Assembly (NCBI RefSeq): GCF_027853245.1
Contig: NZ_JAPTZM010000002.1
Length of the DNA: 64,000 nt
Reading direction: 5' to 3' (one strand)
DNA from: Atlantibacter subterraneus
GTDB lineage: Bacteria; Pseudomonadota; Gammaproteobacteria; Enterobacterales; Enterobacteriaceae
Position numbers and translations under genes: made by a program
Shown: positions 16,744-25,990 of the stretch, piece after piece
Layout: the number at the start of each line of letters is the position of its first letter
Position numbering within the stretch: position 1 is the first letter of the stretch
The notes under the pieces: generated by a model
The model's database searches: none
Told to the model about the DNA's origin: nothing
The model's input: only the letters and a program-made list of their open reading frames with translations

Positions 16744-18018
16744 TTAGAAGGTCACTTTAAGTTGCGCCCCTGCGCCCCAGGTCTCTTTCTCGCCGACAAT
16801 GCCGGTTAAATCGATATGTACCCGGTTCAGTGGCGAGAAGCCCAGGCCAGCGGTAAAGACGTCATTATCGTTGCCTTTGATATCCGCACGATAACCGGCG
16901 CGCACCGCCAGCCAGGAGAGCGGCCGCACTTCCGCGCCCACGCCAGCGTACTGGCTGTTTTCCTCGCTTTTGAACCCTTTGGTTTCAGTGAGATCGCCAT
17001 CAGCGGTTAAGGTTAATCTCTCTGTATTCCAGGCGACGCCTGCCGTGACCAACGGTGCAATCTGGTAAGTATCGCGATAACCGTTAACCACTTTTGTATC
17101 GATATCACGGGAAACGAGGTTTTGGCCGCTTAAACCGACGGTAAAGTTTTCGCCGAAGTCGGCGGCTAAACCGGCGTCGATGTTAAAACCCGTGTCATCA
17201 GTACGGTAACGGCTGTTATTCCAGTCGCTGCTTTCATAAGCGTAGATCGGCACGGTGTAGTTATACAGCCAGGTTTTTTGCAGCTTTGGCGTAACGCCAA
17301 ACGATACCGGCACGTCGCCGATTTCAAACTGTTTGGCAAAGGCGACGCCGTAATCCGAGACAATCGCCGCGCGTCCAAATCCGGTGGAATTGAGATTATC
17401 GGTAATGCGATCGGTACCGTTAATAATGGCGTCTGTCGCCACCGCTGCGGCCCGTAAATCGCTGCCCTCAATACCACGCAGGTAAGAGATATCGTTAGGA
17501 TCTATCCAGGAGCTTACCCTGGCATGGGCATAACCCTTAGCCATAAAGGCCACTGACAGCACATCGTTGGGAATACTGACGGCAAAGCCTACTCCAGCAC
17601 GCGCGGTGGCGACTTTTCCGTCCAGATCTTCCAGTTGGTCCGCCAGTTCGCCAGCAGCATTCTGGAATTGTTGTAGTGACTGATTAATGTTCAGGAGGTC
17701 TTCCGGGCCAAAATCATCAATGACATCCTGGTAGTAATTAATGCGATCGCTGATGTCATCTATCTGATCCTGAAGATTGTCTTTATCGCTAATTTGCGCA
17801 CCCACCGTGGGGAAAATAACGGTGATGTCATCTTCAGGTTTTGCCTTTGCCAGTAATGCCGGGTTGATCAACACGCCACTGCCATAATGTGCTGAGGCGA
17901 CCCCCGTTCCCCCCATCGCGTCTCCGCGAGCTTCCGTCCAGGTATTGGCCGCGCTGGCCTCATTTGCCACCAGCAGCGAAACCGCTGCGGTCACCATCGA
18001 TAGTTTTATTTTTTTCAC
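16744..18018 (-). CDS. TraF_2-like outer-membrane beta-barrel protein
   Basis: A 424-aa exported protein of the family often labelled conjugal transfer protein TraF (TraF_2), though no conjugation genes are nearby. A signal peptide VKKIKLSMVTAAVSLLVANE ends at ASA (about residue 23). The mature part begins with an EARGDAMGGTGVAS motif typical of FadL/PorV-like outer-membrane barrels, carries a coiled-coil insertion (about 75-140) and ends in an aromatic residue (KVTF), the usual barrel signal. Upstream ATGs exist to 18120, but the GTG at 18018 is preferred because GAGACGGA precedes it and it gives a normal signal peptide. Salmonella has a similar gene near zur, by memory. Function unknown. 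Confidence 0.8.
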   Translation of the reverse strand: MKKIKLSMVTAAVSLLVANEASAANTWTEARGDAMGGTGVASAHYGSGVLINPALLAKAKPEDDITVIFPTVGAQISDKDNLQDQIDDISDRINYYQDVIDDFGPEDLLNINQSLQQFQNAAGELADQLEDLDGKVATARAGVGFAVSIPNDVLSVAFMAKGYAHARVSSWIDPNDISYLRGIEGSDLRAAAVATDAIINGTDRITDNLNSTGFGRAAIVSDYGVAFAKQFEIGDVPVSFGVTPKLQKTWLYNYTVPIYAYESSDWNNSRYRTDDTGFNIDAGLAADFGENFTVGLSGQNLVSRDIDTKVVNGYRDTYQIAPLVTAGVAWNTERLTLTADGDLTETKGFKSEENSQYAGVGAEVRPLSWLAVRAGYRADIKGNDNDVFTAGLGFSPLNRVHIDLTGIVGEKETWGAGAQLKVTF

Positions 18019-18311
18019 AGTAGTCCGTCTCGTCATAGTTTGCATAACAGATGCTGTGTCCCTGCACAGCGGAGAACGATTGCTGCGTATATCTCGATGA
18101 GAAACGGGCCTTTGGCCCATGAATAGTGATGCCGCCTTCTGGCAGCTCGTGTTAATTATTTGTAAGCCCTAATACTTATAGATGAGATTTATGCTTAGCG
18201 AGTTAATATTATTCAAATGAATTTAAGGCGTGCTCTGTAGCCGCCAGCAAGCAGTCGGCGTTTTGAGCGGTTCATGGTAAAATAGTGGTTTTACGAGCCC
18301 TGAGGATGCTG

Positions 18312-18827
18312 ATGGACACGACGACGTCACAACATATGCTTGCCCTGGCGGAAGACCTCTGCCAGCAACGAAACGTACGCCTGACTCCGCAGCGCCTGGA
18401 AGTGTTGCGTTTAATGACCTTACAAAAAGGCGCAATCAGCGCTTATGATTTGTTGGATTTGCTGCGCGAAACCGAGCCGCAGGCTAAACCGCCAACGGTA
18501 TATCGGGCGCTGGATTTCTTACTGGAGCAGGGTTTTGTCCATAAGGTTGAATCCACCAACAGCTATGTACTGTGTCATTTATTCGATCAGCCGACACATA
18601 CTTCTGCGATGTTCATTTGTGACCGCTGCGGCGTGGTGAAAGAGCAGAGCGCACAGGGCGTGGAAACGATTATGGATGCGCTAGCCGCAGAAATGGGCTT
18701 TACGCTACGTCATAACGTGATTGAAGCGCACGGATTGTGCTCAAGCTGCAAAGAAGTAGAAGCGTGCCGTCATCCGGAGCATTGCGGCCACGATCATTCT
18801 GTTCAGGTGAAAAAGCGCGGGAAGTAA
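18312..18827 (+). CDS. zur: Zinc uptake regulator Zur (Fur family)
   Basis: Zinc-dependent repressor of znuABC-type uptake genes. It is 171 aa, as in E. coli. The winged helix (about 20-95) includes RLTPQRLEVLRLM and PPTVYRALDFL. Zinc-binding cysteines are in ICDRCG and CSSCKEVEAC, with a His-rich tail (HCGHDHS). The ATG at 18312 is selected over an upstream start at 18285 because GAGG stands just before it and it gives the family length. Confidence 0.96.
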   Translation: MDTTTSQHMLALAEDLCQQRNVRLTPQRLEVLRLMTLQKGAISAYDLLDLLRETEPQAKPPTVYRALDFLLEQGFVHKVESTNSYVLCHLFDQPTHTSAMFICDRCGVVKEQSAQGVETIMDALAAEMGFTLRHNVIEAHGLCSSCKEVEACRHPEHCGHDHSVQVKKRGK

Positions 18828-18898
18828 AGCGGTAAACGGTACATCCTTGTACCTGGGCAGGGTAGCCATGAGGGTGGCTGAGTAGAGAGATGAAAGGA

Positions 18899-19108
18899 TT
18901 ACCAGCGGTAATCGTTACGGGTTTCCCAGTCTTTCACTTCGTTCTCTGCCTGATCTTTCTCGTATCCATAGCGTTCCTGGATTTTCCCTACGAGCTGATC
19001 GCGTTTACCTTCGATAACGGTCATATCGTCGTCAGTGAGTTTACCCCACTGCTCTTTCATTTTACCTTTGAACTGTTTCCAGTTACCGCCGACTTCGTCT
19101 TTATTCAT
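18899..19108 (-). CDS. yjbJ: CsbD family stress protein YjbJ
   Basis: A 69-aa hydrophilic protein of the CsbD family, abundant in stationary phase in E. coli, with unknown mechanism. It starts MNKDEVGGNWKQFKGKMKE and ends ETRNDYRW, as its homologues do. It is convergent with zur and precedes dinF on the same strand. About 220 bases upstream are non-coding. Confidence 0.95.
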   Translation of the reverse strand: MNKDEVGGNWKQFKGKMKEQWGKLTDDDMTVIEGKRDQLVGKIQERYGYEKDQAENEVKDWETRNDYRW

Positions 19109-19330
19109 GATGTAGTCCTCATCGTTCGGTTATAAACGCTAAATGTTTATCGTCCGTGTTTAACAGTTATTATCTGCTGGACGTGATAATTAGTTTAGTC
19201 GACCATTCCGACTCGTTTGATACATTCAGAATCTTTAACCAGGCGAGAGACGCAAACGGTGGCAGTACTGATATAAATATTTTATATATCATGGCGATAC
19301 GGTTAATTAAATCACGGTCAGCAGATGTAA

Positions 19331-20665
19331 CTAACCATGACCCGGCTGGTTGAACCAGCTGTTACGCCTCCAGTGACGCCGCCAGATCAGCCATAGCGAC
19401 ACGCCACGCAGCGCCAGAAATACCGCCAGTGCCAGCCACAGCCCGTGATTCCCCAGCCAGGGTAAGGTCATTAACGTTACGCCAAAACCCAGCGCCGCCA
19501 CGGCCATGCTGTTACGCATTTCTGCGCCACGGGTGGCACCAATAAACATACCGTCTAACAGATAGCACCACACGCCGACCAGCGGCAGCACCACCTGCCA
19601 GGCCAGATAGCGATCGGCCTGTTGTTGCAGAACCGGCAGCGAGGTGAGCAGCGCAACAATGTGCTCGCCCCACAGCGCATAAATCGCGGCGAACATCAGC
19701 GCGACCAGGCCCGCCTGCCGACAGGCTGCATGCCAGACCTTGATAAGCTGGCTGCTGTTGCCTGCGCCGTAAGCCTGCCCGGAATGGGCTTCCACCGCAT
19801 AGGCAAAACCGTCCAGCGCATAGGCCGTAAAGGTCAGTAGCGTCATCAATACGGCATTCACCGCCACGACATCGCTGCCCATCCGCGCGCCTAAAATCGT
19901 CACGCTGGCGAAGCAGATTTGCAGTAGCAGCGAGCGCAGCATAATGTCGCGATTTAGCGCCAGTAAACGCCAGATATCCCCCCGCCAGGCGGAGAGCAGC
20001 ATCGTCGGGTCAACGCCCCGCAGCTTCATCACATGCCAGGCCATCATCAGCCCAACAACTAAGGTAATGTACTCTGCCACCAGCGTAGCCAGCGCTGCGC
20101 CCTGCACGTTCATATCCAGGCCAACGACCAGCCACAAATCGAGCACAATATTCAGCACGTTGCCGACAACCAGCAGGATCACCGGGGCTCGCGCGTATTG
20201 CACACCCAGCAGCCAGCCTAACAGCACCAGATTTGCCAGGGTCGCAGGCGCGCTTAGCCAGCGGATTTCAAGAAAACGCCGCGCCTGATGCAATACCTCT
20301 TCGCTACCGCCCACAATATGCAGCGCCAGTTCGATAAGCGGCGTGCGCAACAGCATAATGGCAGCCCCTGCCAGCAACGCCAGCAGCAGCGGCTGCACCA
20401 GCGCGCGGGCCATCGCCTGGGGATTTTTTGCGCCAAATGCCTGGGCGGTTAGCCCGGTAGTGCTCATGCGTAAAAACAGCAGCAGCATAAACAGGAAGCT
20501 GGTTGCGGTCGCGCCAATGGCGACTCCGGCTAAATAAACGGGGCTATCGAGATGGCCGATAACGGCGGTATCCACCAGGCCAAGCAGCGGCACGGTGATA
20601 TTGGAAAAGATCATTGGCAGCGCCAGGCGCCACAATGCTTTATCAGCAGACGTGAAAAATGGCAT
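19331..20665 (-). CDS. dinF: MATE-family efflux transporter DinF
   Basis: Twelve-helix inner-membrane transporter of the MATE superfamily, linked to oxidative and bile-salt stress. It is 444 aa. The N-terminal motif ALWRLALPMIFSNITVPLLGLVDTAVIGHL is characteristic. It lies 86 bases downstream of lexA on the same strand, with a hairpin between, and is co-transcribed with lexA in E. coli, so SOS induction is expected by read-through. Confidence 0.96.
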   Translation of the reverse strand: MPFFTSADKALWRLALPMIFSNITVPLLGLVDTAVIGHLDSPVYLAGVAIGATATSFLFMLLLFLRMSTTGLTAQAFGAKNPQAMARALVQPLLLALLAGAAIMLLRTPLIELALHIVGGSEEVLHQARRFLEIRWLSAPATLANLVLLGWLLGVQYARAPVILLVVGNVLNIVLDLWLVVGLDMNVQGAALATLVAEYITLVVGLMMAWHVMKLRGVDPTMLLSAWRGDIWRLLALNRDIMLRSLLLQICFASVTILGARMGSDVVAVNAVLMTLLTFTAYALDGFAYAVEAHSGQAYGAGNSSQLIKVWHAACRQAGLVALMFAAIYALWGEHIVALLTSLPVLQQQADRYLAWQVVLPLVGVWCYLLDGMFIGATRGAEMRNSMAVAALGFGVTLMTLPWLGNHGLWLALAVFLALRGVSLWLIWRRHWRRNSWFNQPGHG

Positions 20666-20705
20666 GACGCAATCCGTAGCGGTAACGCGAATCTGTAAAA
20701 AGCAA

Positions 20706-20733
20706 AAAGCCGTAACGCGGCGCGCTACGGCTT
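20706..20733 (-). terminator. Hairpin between lexA and dinF (partial terminator)
   Basis: An imperfect stem (AGCCGTA and TACGGCT with an inner CGCG/CGCG arm) is followed on the minus strand by TTTTTGCTTTTT. It would end much lexA transcription and allow some read-through into dinF. Confidence 0.75.
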
Positions 20734-20751
20734 CAAATCAGGCAAAAGGAC

Positions 20752-21360
20752 TTACAGCCACTCGCCGTTGCGGATGACGCCTACGGCAAGCCCTTCGATA
20801 GAAAAAGCCTGCTGGCGCAGGTCAACAACGATCGGGGAGAATTCGCTGTTTTCTGGCAGCAACTGCACCGTATTGCCCTGTTTGTTCAGGCGCTTAACGG
20901 TAACTTCGTCGTCAATGCGCGCCACCACCACCTGGCCGTTACGTACATCCTGGGTTTTATGCACAGCCAGTAAATCACCGTCCATAATCCCGATATCTTT
21001 CATGGACATCCCGCTAACGCGCAGCAGGAAATCCGCGCTGGGCTTAAACAGACCCGGATCGACCTGATAATGCCCTTCGATATGCTGTTGAGCCAACAGC
21101 GGCTCGCCCGCAGCGACACGCCCAACCAGAGGTAAGCCTTCTTCCTCTTCTACCAGCAAACGCAGACCGCGCGATGCGCCGGAGACGATTTCAATCACCC
21201 CTTTACGTGCCAGGGCTTTTAAGTGTTCTTCTGCAGCGTTAGGAGAACGAAAGCCCAGACGCTGTGCAATCTCCGCACGAGTGGGAGGCATGCCGGTTTG
21301 GCTGATGTGATCGCGAATAAGATCAAACACCTCTTGCTGTCTGGCCGTTAAACTTTTCAT
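20752..21360 (-). CDS. lexA: LexA, SOS-response repressor and autoprotease
   Basis: Represses SOS genes until RecA-ssDNA triggers self-cleavage. It is 202 aa, as in E. coli. The winged helix occupies residues 1-70 (PPTRAEIAQRLGFRSPNAAEEHL). The cleavage site is AAG in GRVAAGEPLL. The catalytic Ser lies in GMSMKDIG and the Lys in the VVARIDDEVTVKRL region. The ATG at 21360 is preceded by GGGGGCGGA; an in-frame ATG six codons upstream is ignored. Two LexA boxes upstream give autoregulation. Confidence 0.99.
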   Translation of the reverse strand: MKSLTARQQEVFDLIRDHISQTGMPPTRAEIAQRLGFRSPNAAEEHLKALARKGVIEIVSGASRGLRLLVEEEEGLPLVGRVAAGEPLLAQQHIEGHYQVDPGLFKPSADFLLRVSGMSMKDIGIMDGDLLAVHKTQDVRNGQVVVARIDDEVTVKRLNKQGNTVQLLPENSEFSPIVVDLRQQAFSIEGLAVGVIRNGEWL

Positions 21361-21368
21361 TCCGCCCC

Positions 21369-21384
21369 CTGGGTGCATATACAG
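21369..21384. promoter_or_regulatory. LexA box 1 of lexA
   Basis: CTGGGTGCATATACAG matches CTG-N10-CAG. It lies nine bases upstream of the lexA start, matching the proximal operator of E. coli lexA. Confidence 0.93.
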
Positions 21385-21389
21385 TAATG

Positions 21390-21405
21390 CTGTGAGTATA
21401 TACAG
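21390..21405. promoter_or_regulatory. LexA box 2 of lexA
   Basis: CTGTGAGTATATACAG is a strong LexA box five bases beyond box 1, reproducing the double-operator layout of E. coli lexA. Confidence 0.95.
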
Positions 21406-21468
21406 CTAACGGTGTTTTTGAAACCACAAAATGAGCAAATATCCGCATGTTAGCCGCATCTGGAAGAG

Positions 21469-21837
21469 TTATCGCAAATTTGACCAGAGCAATGTGCCCC
21501 AGGTAATCATCGCCAGTAAAATAGCGAACAGTACCGCCGCCGAGCCCATGTCTTTGGCGCGCCCGGAAAGCTCATGAAATTCCGGGCCAATGCGATCGAC
21601 CACCGCTTCGATGGCGCTGTTGAGGATCTCGACGATCATCACCAGGATAACGGAGCCAATCAGCAGCACCCGGGTAATGGGATCAACGTCCAGCCAGCAG
21701 GCGATGGCGATGGCGGCAATCGCCGCGACGCCTTCCTGACGAAACGCGGCTTCGTTCTTCCAGGCGGCGCGGATGCCTTTCCAGGAGTAACCTGCTGCTT
21801 TTATTATTCGTATCAACCCAGTGGTGTTATTCGCCAT
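21469..21837 (-). CDS. dgkA: Diacylglycerol kinase DgkA
   Basis: Trimeric inner-membrane kinase that recycles diacylglycerol to phosphatidic acid. It is 122 aa with three transmembrane helices and the family signature EILNSAIEAVVDRIG followed by HELSGRAKDMGSAAV. The ATG at 21837 reproduces the family start MANNTTG and has AAAGG upstream; the longer frame is rejected. It is divergent from plsB, both genes serving phospholipid metabolism. Confidence 0.97.
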   Translation of the reverse strand: MANNTTGLIRIIKAAGYSWKGIRAAWKNEAAFRQEGVAAIAAIAIACWLDVDPITRVLLIGSVILVMIVEILNSAIEAVVDRIGPEFHELSGRAKDMGSAAVLFAILLAMITWGTLLWSNLR

Positions 21838-21969
21838 GAAAAGAAACCTTTTTAAAAAACGCGCATCAATAGCATTGAGCAACGAAACGTAAGCACCACA
21901 GATATTCCCGGTAGTTTCTGATATTCTTGCGGTGCAATTGCATTATTAACCAGAGGCTTTACATCGTTT

Positions 21970-24399
21970 ATGTCCGGCTGGCCACGAATTTACTACAAAT
22001 TACTTAATTTACCATTACGCGTACTGGTAAAAAGCAAATCCATTCCGGCGGATCCGTGCGCCGAACTGGGGCTCGATACCTCGCGCCCGATTATGTACGT
22101 TCTCCCGTACAACTCGAAAGCGGACTTGCTGACGCTGCGTCAACAGTGCCTGGCGCATGATTTGCCCGACCCGCTGGAGCCGATTGAAATCGACGGCACG
22201 CTGTTGCCGCGCCATGTGTTTATTCACGGCGGGCCGCGGGTATTCACCTATTACACCCCAAAAGAAGAGTCGATTAAGCTGTTCCACGACTATCTCGATC
22301 TGCATCGCAGCAATCCACTGCTTGATGTCCAGATGGTGCCGGTATCGGTGATGTTCGGGCGCGCCCCGGGCCGCGAAAAAGGCGAAGTAAACCCGCCGCT
22401 GCGCATGCTCAACGGCGTGCAGAAATTTTTTGCCGTGTCCTGGTTAGGGCGCGACAGCTTTGTGCGCTTTTCGCCGTCGGTGTCGCTGCGCCGTATGGCG
22501 GATGAGCACGGCACCGATAAAACCATCGCCCAGAAGCTGGCGCGGGTGGCGCGGATGCATTTCGCCCGTCAGCGTCTGGCTGCCGTCGGGCCGCGTTTGC
22601 CGGCGCGTCAGGATCTGTTTAATAAGCTGCTGGCCTCCAAAGCCATCGCCCGCGCGGTAGAAGACGAAGCGCGCAGCAAAAAAATCTCCCATGAAAAGGC
22701 CCAGCAGAATGCCGTGGCGTTGATGGAAGAGATTGCGGCGAACTTCTCCTACGAAACTATTCGTCTGATGGACCGCATTCTGGGCTTTACCTGGAACCGC
22801 CTCTATCAGGGCATTAACGTGCACAACGCCGAGCGGGTGCGCCAGCTGGCGCATGATGGCCACGAGCTGGTGTACGTTCCCTGCCACCGCAGCCATATGG
22901 ACTATATGCTGCTCTCCTACGTGCTGTATCACCAGGGGCTGGTGCCGCCGCATATTGCTGCGGGCATTAACCTGAACTTCTGGCCAGCAGGCCCGATGTT
23001 CCGTCGCCTGGGCGCGTTCTTTATCCGCCGCACGTTCAAGGGCAACAAGCTCTACTCCACGGTGTTCCGCGAGTATCTGGGCGAACTGTTCAGCCGCGGC
23101 TATTCAGTGGAGTATTTTGTTGAAGGGGGCCGTTCCCGTACTGGCCGCCTGCTGGACCCAAAAACCGGCACCCTGTCGATGACCATCCAGGCCATGCTGC
23201 GCGGCGGTACGCGCCCGATTACGCTGATTCCGATCTACATCGGCTATGAACACGTAATGGAAGTCGGCACGTACGCTAAAGAGCTGCGCGGCGCGACCAA
23301 AGAGAAAGAGAACTTCGCGAAAATGGTTAGCGGGCTGAGCAAGCTGCGCAACCTGGGCCAGGGTTACGTGAACTTCGGCGAGCCGATACCGCTGACGACC
23401 TACCTCAACCAGCACGTCCCGGAATGGCGCGACTCCATCGACCCGATCGAAGCGATTCGCCCTGCCTGGCTAACGCCGACGGTGAACGCCATCGCCGCCG
23501 ACCTGATGGTGCGCATCAACAACGCGGGCGCGGCAAACGCCATGAACCTGTGCTGTACCGCGCTGCTGGCATCGCGTCAGCGTTCACTCACCCGCGAACA
23601 GTTGACCGAACAGCTCGGCTGCTACCTGAGCCTGCTGCGCAACGTGCCCTACTCGCCGGATGCAACTACCCCTGCCCAGTCCGCTAACGAGCTGATTGAG
23701 CACGCGCTGCAAATGAATAAGTTTGAAGTCGAGAAAGACACCATCGGCGACATCATTATTCTGCCGCGCGAACAGGCGGTATTGATGACCTACTACCGCA
23801 ACAACATTCACCATATGCTGGTGTTGCCGTCGCTGCTGGCGGCGATGATCGCTCAGCATCGTCACATCACCCGTGAAGAGTTGCTGCGCCAGGTCGACGT
23901 GCTGTATCCGATGCTCAAGGCAGAGCTGTTCCTGCGCTGGGAAAAAAGCGAACTCGGCGCAGTAATTGATGCACTGGTGAATGAGCTGTTGCAGCAGCAG
24001 TTGATCGTTGAGAACGGCGATAAATTGCAGCTTAACCCGGCCCGTTCACGCACGTTGCAGCTGCTGGCGGCAGGGGTGCGCGAAACGCTGCAACGCTACG
24101 CAATCACCTTCTGGCTGCTGAGCGCTAATCCGTCCATCAACCGCGGTACGCTGGAGAAAGAGAGCCGCACCGTGGCGCAGCGTCTGTCGGTGCTGCACGG
24201 GATTAACGCGCCGGAATTCTTCGATAAAGCGGTGTTCAGTACCCTGGTGTCCACTTTGCGTGATGAGGGCTTTATCAGTGATACCGGTGATGCTGAACCG
24301 GCCCGCACCATGAAGGTCTACGAACTTCTAGCGGACCTGATTACCTCGGATATTCGGTTGACCATCGAAAGCGCGGCGGCTCAGACGAGCGACGCGTAA
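21970..24399 (+). CDS. plsB: Glycerol-3-phosphate 1-O-acyltransferase PlsB
   Basis: Membrane enzyme for the first step of phospholipid synthesis, acylating sn-glycerol 3-phosphate from acyl-ACP or acyl-CoA. It is 809 aa (E. coli 807). The catalytic HX4D box is in PCHRSHMDYM near residue 306; other acyltransferase blocks are FIRRTFKGNKLY, VEYFVEGGRSRTGR and ITLIPIYIGYEHV. The ATG at 21970 begins MSGWPRIYYKLLNL as in E. coli. Confidence 0.99.
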   Translation: MSGWPRIYYKLLNLPLRVLVKSKSIPADPCAELGLDTSRPIMYVLPYNSKADLLTLRQQCLAHDLPDPLEPIEIDGTLLPRHVFIHGGPRVFTYYTPKEESIKLFHDYLDLHRSNPLLDVQMVPVSVMFGRAPGREKGEVNPPLRMLNGVQKFFAVSWLGRDSFVRFSPSVSLRRMADEHGTDKTIAQKLARVARMHFARQRLAAVGPRLPARQDLFNKLLASKAIARAVEDEARSKKISHEKAQQNAVALMEEIAANFSYETIRLMDRILGFTWNRLYQGINVHNAERVRQLAHDGHELVYVPCHRSHMDYMLLSYVLYHQGLVPPHIAAGINLNFWPAGPMFRRLGAFFIRRTFKGNKLYSTVFREYLGELFSRGYSVEYFVEGGRSRTGRLLDPKTGTLSMTIQAMLRGGTRPITLIPIYIGYEHVMEVGTYAKELRGATKEKENFAKMVSGLSKLRNLGQGYVNFGEPIPLTTYLNQHVPEWRDSIDPIEAIRPAWLTPTVNAIAADLMVRINNAGAANAMNLCCTALLASRQRSLTREQLTEQLGCYLSLLRNVPYSPDATTPAQSANELIEHALQMNKFEVEKDTIGDIIILPREQAVLMTYYRNNIHHMLVLPSLLAAMIAQHRHITREELLRQVDVLYPMLKAELFLRWEKSELGAVIDALVNELLQQQLIVENGDKLQLNPARSRTLQLLAAGVRETLQRYAITFWLLSANPSINRGTLEKESRTVAQRLSVLHGINAPEFFDKAVFSTLVSTLRDEGFISDTGDAEPARTMKVYELLADLITSDIRLTIESAAAQTSDA

Positions 24400-24404
24400 A
24401 GACA

Positions 24405-24432
24405 AAACAGGCGGGATTTCCCGCCTGTTTTT
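24405..24432. terminator. Bidirectional terminator between plsB and ubiA
   Basis: A perfect 11-base stem AAACAGGCGGG/CCCGCCTGTTT with a four-base loop is flanked by A on one side and TTTT on the other. It sits between the two convergent stop codons. Confidence 0.93.
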
Positions 24433-25305
24433 TTAGATAGGCTGATAACTGAAAACCAACCCGATAAACAACACTAAACCGACGTAGTTGTTGTTCATAA
24501 ACGCCTGGAAACAGGCCGCCCGCTCGCGATGGGCAATCAGCTTTTGTTGATAAGCAAACAGCCCGCCGGCAATCAGGATCGCCGCGTAAAATACCACACC
24601 CAGCCCGTTCAGCCAGCCTACCAGCGCCATCAGGCCCATCACCACCACCTGCAAAATGCCGATAATCAGCTTGTCGTGGCGGCCAAACAGGATCGCCGTA
24701 GATTTAATGCCGATTTTTACATCATCGTCGCGATCGACCATGGCGTACTGGGTATCGTAAGCCACGGCCCAGCAGATATTGGCGATAAACAGCAGCCAGC
24801 AGCTAAGCGGCACGCTTTCGCTCACGGCGGCGAATGCCATGGGGATCGACCAACCGAACGCCGCGCCGAGCACCACCTGCGGCAGATGGGTATAGCGCTT
24901 CATGAACGGATAGACCCATGCCAGCGCCAGCGCTGCCACCGACAGCAAAATGGTCATGGTGTTGAGCGTCAGTACCAGCAGGAACGACAGCAGCACCAGC
25001 CCGACAAACAGATTGCGCGCCTCTTTTTCCGTTACCGCGCCGCTGGGCAACGGACGGTTGGCGGTACGCTTCACATGGCCGTCGAATTTGCGATCGGCAT
25101 AATCATTCACCACGCAGCCCGCTGCGCGCATCAGCCAGACGCCGGCGACAAACACCGCCAGGATCCACAGCGGCGGCAGACCGGGTGTAGCAACCCACAG
25201 CGCCCACAGAGTCGGCCATAACAGTAACAGTGCACCGATGGGTTTATCTGTACGCATCAGCCGGTGATAAGCCAGCAGCTTATTTTGCCTAAGGCTCCAC
25301 TCCAT
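24433..25305 (-). CDS. ubiA: 4-hydroxybenzoate octaprenyltransferase UbiA
   Basis: Integral membrane prenyltransferase of ubiquinone synthesis; it joins the octaprenyl tail to 4-hydroxybenzoate. It is 290 aa with about eight helices. Both Asp-rich Mg-binding motifs are present: NDYADRKFD and DTQYAMVDRDDD. It overlaps ubiC by one base (TAATG), so the two are translationally coupled. Confidence 0.98.
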   Translation of the reverse strand: MEWSLRQNKLLAYHRLMRTDKPIGALLLLWPTLWALWVATPGLPPLWILAVFVAGVWLMRAAGCVVNDYADRKFDGHVKRTANRPLPSGAVTEKEARNLFVGLVLLSFLLVLTLNTMTILLSVAALALAWVYPFMKRYTHLPQVVLGAAFGWSIPMAFAAVSESVPLSCWLLFIANICWAVAYDTQYAMVDRDDDVKIGIKSTAILFGRHDKLIIGILQVVVMGLMALVGWLNGLGVVFYAAILIAGGLFAYQQKLIAHRERAACFQAFMNNNYVGLVLFIGLVFSYQPI

Positions 25306-25814
25306 TATCTTTCCTCCTGGTACAACGGCGACGCAGCCAGAAATAATTCAGTCAATAATAGCGGCTTACCGGATAACCGCAGGCGAGAACGACGTCCCCA
25401 TAAATTTTCGCTGCGCCCCACCTCAATATAGTCGCGCGTGAGCGTCGACTGGGTAAAAAGATAGCGGCCCAGCGGGGTTTCGCCCAGGTGCTGCAACGCC
25501 AGTTCCGGCCCGCACAGCGTCGACTCCGGCACCACGGTGCGGCCAATCAGCCAGGGTTCGCCATCGCCGCACAGCACGATTTCACGCAGCCAGTAGCGTG
25601 ATTCCTGCGGCAGGCAGGCACGTTCGTCATCGGGCAATTCCGGCCCGATAAAGCCTTCATTGATGATATCGACATGCACTTTACGGCAAAATTGCTCGAA
25701 GCGTTTGGTCATCGAGTCTTCAAGCAGCAGCCAGTCGCGCAATTCGCTATCCAGCTCGGGAAGGGTGTCGAAAAAGGTCAGCGCACGCAGTGACGTGAGC
25801 GCAGGATGGGACAT
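25305..25814 (-). CDS. ubiC: Chorismate lyase UbiC
   Basis: Cytosolic enzyme converting chorismate to 4-hydroxybenzoate and pyruvate, the first committed step to ubiquinone. It is 169 aa (E. coli 165). Conserved parts include SRYWLREI, LGRYLFTQSTLTRD and LWGRRSRLRLSGKPLLLTELFL, which carries the product-binding residues. First gene of the ubiCA operon. Confidence 0.97.
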   Translation of the reverse strand: MSHPALTSLRALTFFDTLPELDSELRDWLLLEDSMTKRFEQFCRKVHVDIINEGFIGPELPDDERACLPQESRYWLREIVLCGDGEPWLIGRTVVPESTLCGPELALQHLGETPLGRYLFTQSTLTRDYIEVGRSENLWGRRSRLRLSGKPLLLTELFLAASPLYQEER

Positions 25815-25933
25815 GTCTTGCTCTCCGGAACCAGGTCTTCCGGCATTGTAGCGCAGAAAGGCGCGAAGTTGGCGGAGGAAACGTCACCAATAACGATTTA
25901 GCGCAACAAATGTGCAACAAACGCGGCGGCAAA

Positions 25934-25959
25934 TAAAAAAAGGTGCGCCGAAGCGCACC
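25934..25959 (-). terminator. Terminator after malM
   Basis: On the minus strand the stem GGTGCGC/GCGCACC with a TTCG-type loop is followed by seven T. It ends the malK-lamB-malM transcript. Confidence 0.93.
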
Positions 25960-25990
25960 AACCTTACAAGCATCAACAATGCGGAGTGGA

